From Paracoccaceae bacterium (lineage in GTDB: Bacteria; Pseudomonadota; Alphaproteobacteria; Rhodobacterales; Rhodobacteraceae), in assembly GCA_003447515.1 (NCBI GenBank), contig DLZA01000087.1, positions 1,640-9,806 on the forward strand: a stretch of 8,167 nucleotides of DNA, in the 5' to 3' direction. The position numbers were made by a program, and so were the translations under genes. Below, piece after piece: positions 6,253-8,167 of the stretch (position 1 is its first letter; the number at the start of each line of letters is the position of its first letter). The notes below the pieces were generated by a model. That model saw only the letters and a program-made list of their open reading frames with translations. It did no database searches and was not told the origin of the DNA.

Positions 6253-7191
6253 TTAACCCCGTGCTGAAAGTTTTGCGCGGGTTTCTTTAATTTTCTGTGT
6301 GCCCGCTTCGATCAGTATTCGTTCGAGCTTCGCGATATCCATTGAAGCTTCATTTTGTGATTTAATTACCAACGAAATGGTGCGTTCCGGGCAGGGATCG
6401 GCAAGTTGTAAAATCGCTAGCTCTGATCGTCCTTCGGTGTCGGCAAAGGCAATCTCTGGCAGCAGGGTTGTGCCATAGCCTCCTGCCACGAGGCCAGCAA
6501 GTGTGTGTAGGCTTGAAGCACCAATTTGGTTGAGTGTTTCTTGTGTGGCGTATTTACAAAAGTTTTTGGTTTTGTCGCGCAAGCAATGGCCTTCAGCGAG
6601 AAGAAGGAATTTAAGAGGTGCGATATCCTCGAATACAATTTCACCATCTTTCAGGTCGAGTGCTTTGGATTGGCTGGCTTGCACAGCTAGCAAAAAACGG
6701 TCTTGGAACAGGGGCCTTTGTGTCAAACTTGATGCTGCTACGTCTGTGGCGATGATTCCTGCGTCAAGCTGCCCATGGTTAATTTCATCAAGCAGTACAT
6801 CTGTCGTTGCTTCGCGAATTTGCAAGTCAAGTTTGGGCAGGCTCGCTTGTATCAAGCGGATCGCGACCGGCAGAAGGTAAGGCGCAACGGTTGGAATGAT
6901 CCCAAGATGGAATGGCCCCTCAACCCCGCGATGCTGACGGGCACTGTCCTCTATGCTCTGGATGTCGGCAAGAATGCGATTTGCCGACGCTAGCACTTCG
7001 TATCCAAACGGCGTTGGGCAAAACGGGCGCATATCGCGGTTGACCAATGATTTGCCAAGTAAAGTTTCTAGCTCTTGAATTTTTACCGAAAGAGCAGGTT
7101 GGGACACGTTGGATGCCGCTGCTGCATGGCCAAAATGCCCGTGTTGGCATAAAGCTTGGAAATACTGTAATTGCCGGAGGGATATTTTCAT
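6253..7191 (-). CDS. oxyR: OxyR, peroxide-sensing LysR-type transcriptional regulator
   Basis: This 312-residue protein has the LysR plan: an N-terminal winged helix-turn-helix (about 3-60, with HFGHAAAASNVSQPALS as the recognition region), a linker helix and a substrate-like regulatory domain from about residue 92. The OxyR diagnostic is GHCLRDKTKNFC (201-212), which places C203 and C212 with the same nine-residue spacing as C199 and C208 of E. coli OxyR, the disulfide switch oxidised by hydrogen peroxide. IPTVAPYLLP (99-108) also matches OxyR and includes the conserved threonine (T101). It should activate catalase, peroxidase and iron-protection genes elsewhere; none of these is in the window. 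The ATG gives the usual short lead before the HTH, though the ribosome binding site is poor. It lies 91 bp after ttcA and about 98 bp before yidC, all on the same strand. A dyad just upstream may be an operator. Confidence 0.93.
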   Translation of the reverse strand: MKISLRQLQYFQALCQHGHFGHAAAASNVSQPALSVKIQELETLLGKSLVNRDMRPFCPTPFGYEVLASANRILADIQSIEDSARQHRGVEGPFHLGIIPTVAPYLLPVAIRLIQASLPKLDLQIREATTDVLLDEINHGQLDAGIIATDVAASSLTQRPLFQDRFLLAVQASQSKALDLKDGEIVFEDIAPLKFLLLAEGHCLRDKTKNFCKYATQETLNQIGASSLHTLAGLVAGGYGTTLLPEIAFADTEGRSELAILQLADPCPERTISLVIKSQNEASMDIAKLERILIEAGTQKIKETRAKLSARG

Positions 7192-7230
7192 AATTTCGTG
7201 GTACCAAAATGTGCATCTGCTGTAAAATTA

Positions 7231-7248
7231 ACCAACAACGTTGCAGGT
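7231..7248. promoter_or_regulatory. Imperfect 18-bp dyad upstream of oxyR, possible LysR-type operator
   Basis: ACCAACAACGTTGCAGGT has a perfect CAACGTTG core (7236-7243) and outer ACC/GGT arms on the same centre, so seven of nine base pairs are symmetric. It lies 40-57 bases upstream of the oxyR ATG, in the only non-coding DNA between ttcA and oxyR. LysR-family regulators commonly bind such interrupted dyads before their own genes. It does not obviously match the four-part ATAG/CTAT OxyR consensus of E. coli, so assignment to OxyR is a guess. Confidence 0.35.
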
Positions 7249-7282
7249 AATAGTCTCTTTTCAAAATGTGGGAAGCGTAAGC

Positions 7283-8146
7283 TTATCCGATGTCGTGATT
7301 TTTCAAATTGCGAGTCGTATCCGCTTTTCGTGCCAATCCAGAAAAATCAAACAAGTTGGTGTCAAGCAAGTGTGATGGTCTCGCATTCATTAAAGAACGA
7401 AACATTACCTGACGTCGGCCTGGACTATTCTTTTCCCAGCCATCGAGAATTTGTTTCACTTGCTGACGCTGCAAGCCATCTTGGGAGCCGCAAAGGTCAC
7501 AAGGAATTATAGGATAGTTCATCGCCTTCGAAAATTTCTCACAATCGGCTTCAGCCACAAAAGCAAGTGGACGATAAACGAACAGATCACCCTCTTCGTT
7601 AATAAGTTTTGGAGGCATAGTGGCCAGCCGCCCTCCGTGAAAGAGGTTCATTATGAAAGTTTCAAGAATATCGTCACGGTGATGACCTAACACGATTGCC
7701 GAACAGCCCTCTTCACGCGCCACACGGTATAGATTTCCTCGGCGAAGACGTGAACACATGGCACAATATGTGCGGCCAGCAGGGACTTTATCTTTGACTA
7801 TCGAATAGGTGTCTTGATATTCGATGCGGTTTGCGATGCCCATCTTTTCCAAAAACTCTGGTAAGACGCTGCCAGGAAAATTTGGCTGCCCTTGATCGAG
7901 GTTACAGGCTAAAATTTCTACAGGCAGCAAGCCGCGCCATTTCAGTTCTATCAAGGCAGCGAGCAGGGTGTAGCTGTCTTTGCCGCCCGATAAGCAAACT
8001 AACCATTTTGCGCCCCTTTCGATCATGTCATATTGTTCCACTGCTTCGCGGGTTTGACGAATAATACGTTTGCGCAACTTTTTGTATTCAGTCGTTGAAG
8101 GTGCACCGTGGAAAAGAGGATGAATGTCAGTAAGAATATCAAGCAT
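7283..8146 (-). CDS. ttcA: tRNA 2-thiocytidine(32) synthetase TtcA
   Basis: TtcA makes 2-thiocytidine at position 32 of certain tRNAs, using ATP to activate the base and a [4Fe-4S] cluster to deliver sulfur. The PP-loop SGGKDS sits at residues 53-58. The cluster cysteines C128 and C131 (CAMC) are followed by SRLRRG, then LGHHRDD (153-159). [10 protein letters not shown] (213-222) supplies the third expected ligand, C219, equivalent to E. coli C222. The protein ends soon after [12 protein letters not shown] (259-270), somewhat shorter than the 311-residue E. coli enzyme but with all catalytic parts intact. The ATG at 8146 gives a plausible N-terminus, but no ribosome binding site is visible. 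The frame stays open for the seven codons to the window edge, so a start outside the window cannot be excluded. oxyR follows on the same strand. Confidence 0.94.
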   Translation of the reverse strand: MLDILTDIHPLFHGAPSTTEYKKLRKRIIRQTREAVEQYDMIERGAKWLVCLSGGKDSYTLLAALIELKWRGLLPVEILACNLDQGQPNFPGSVLPEFLEKMGIANRIEYQDTYSIVKDKVPAGRTYCAMCSRLRRGNLYRVAREEGCSAIVLGHHRDDILETFIMNLFHGGRLATMPPKLINEEGDLFVYRPLAFVAEADCEKFSKAMNYPIIPCDLCGSQDGLQRQQVKQILDGWEKNSPGRRQVMFRSLMNARPSHLLDTNLFDFSGLARKADTTRNLKNHDIG

Positions 8147-8167
8147 AGATTGGGGATAACGGCTTGG

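Noticed and set aside
1..8167. CRISPR array, tRNA/rRNA genes, prophage or defence system
   Set aside because: No regularly spaced repeats, no cloverleaf-like sequence, and every long gene belongs to a recognised housekeeping or metabolic family.

Overview
The window reads as an ordinary stretch of an alphaproteobacterial chromosome, most likely from the Rhodobacteraceae (roseobacter-type). This rests on recalled family resemblance of the YidC N-terminus (MDEQNKNLILATG), of the TtcA sequence, and of the yidC / MOSC-protein / engB gene order. No 16S gene or other decisive marker is present, so the placement is an inference. Base composition looks moderate, without the strong GC bias of many relatives.

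Layout. At the left edge the first 16 codons of a short-chain dehydrogenase/reductase run off the minus strand (1-48). It diverges across 73 bp from a plus-strand DHA1/AraJ-like MFS exporter (122-1285). A 484-bp gap without a convincing gene (1286-1769) follows. Everything else is on the minus strand. Read in the direction of transcription from the right edge, the order is ttcA (tRNA 2-thiocytidine synthesis), oxyR (peroxide-sensing LysR regulator), yidC (membrane insertase), a MOSC-domain protein, engB (ribosome-assembly GTPase) and a DAO-family FAD oxidoreductase.

How the genes fit together. yidC, the MOSC gene and engB are tightly packed: a 4-base ATGA overlap, then a stop codon directly abutting the next start. 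They almost certainly form one translationally coupled unit. A plausible promoter lies just upstream of yidC. oxyR has both cysteines of the redox switch. It is preceded by an 18-bp imperfect dyad that could be a LysR-type operator. The FAD oxidoreductase follows engB after a 114-bp gap containing three AATGTTT repeats and may be transcribed separately. The SDR/MFS pair looks like a divergent accessory module.

I found no mobile element, CRISPR array, tRNA/rRNA, toxin-antitoxin pair or evidently new system. The points most worth a second look are the dyad before oxyR, the ambiguous MFS translation start, the large convergent gap, and yidC lying outside the usual rpmH-rnpA neighbourhood.
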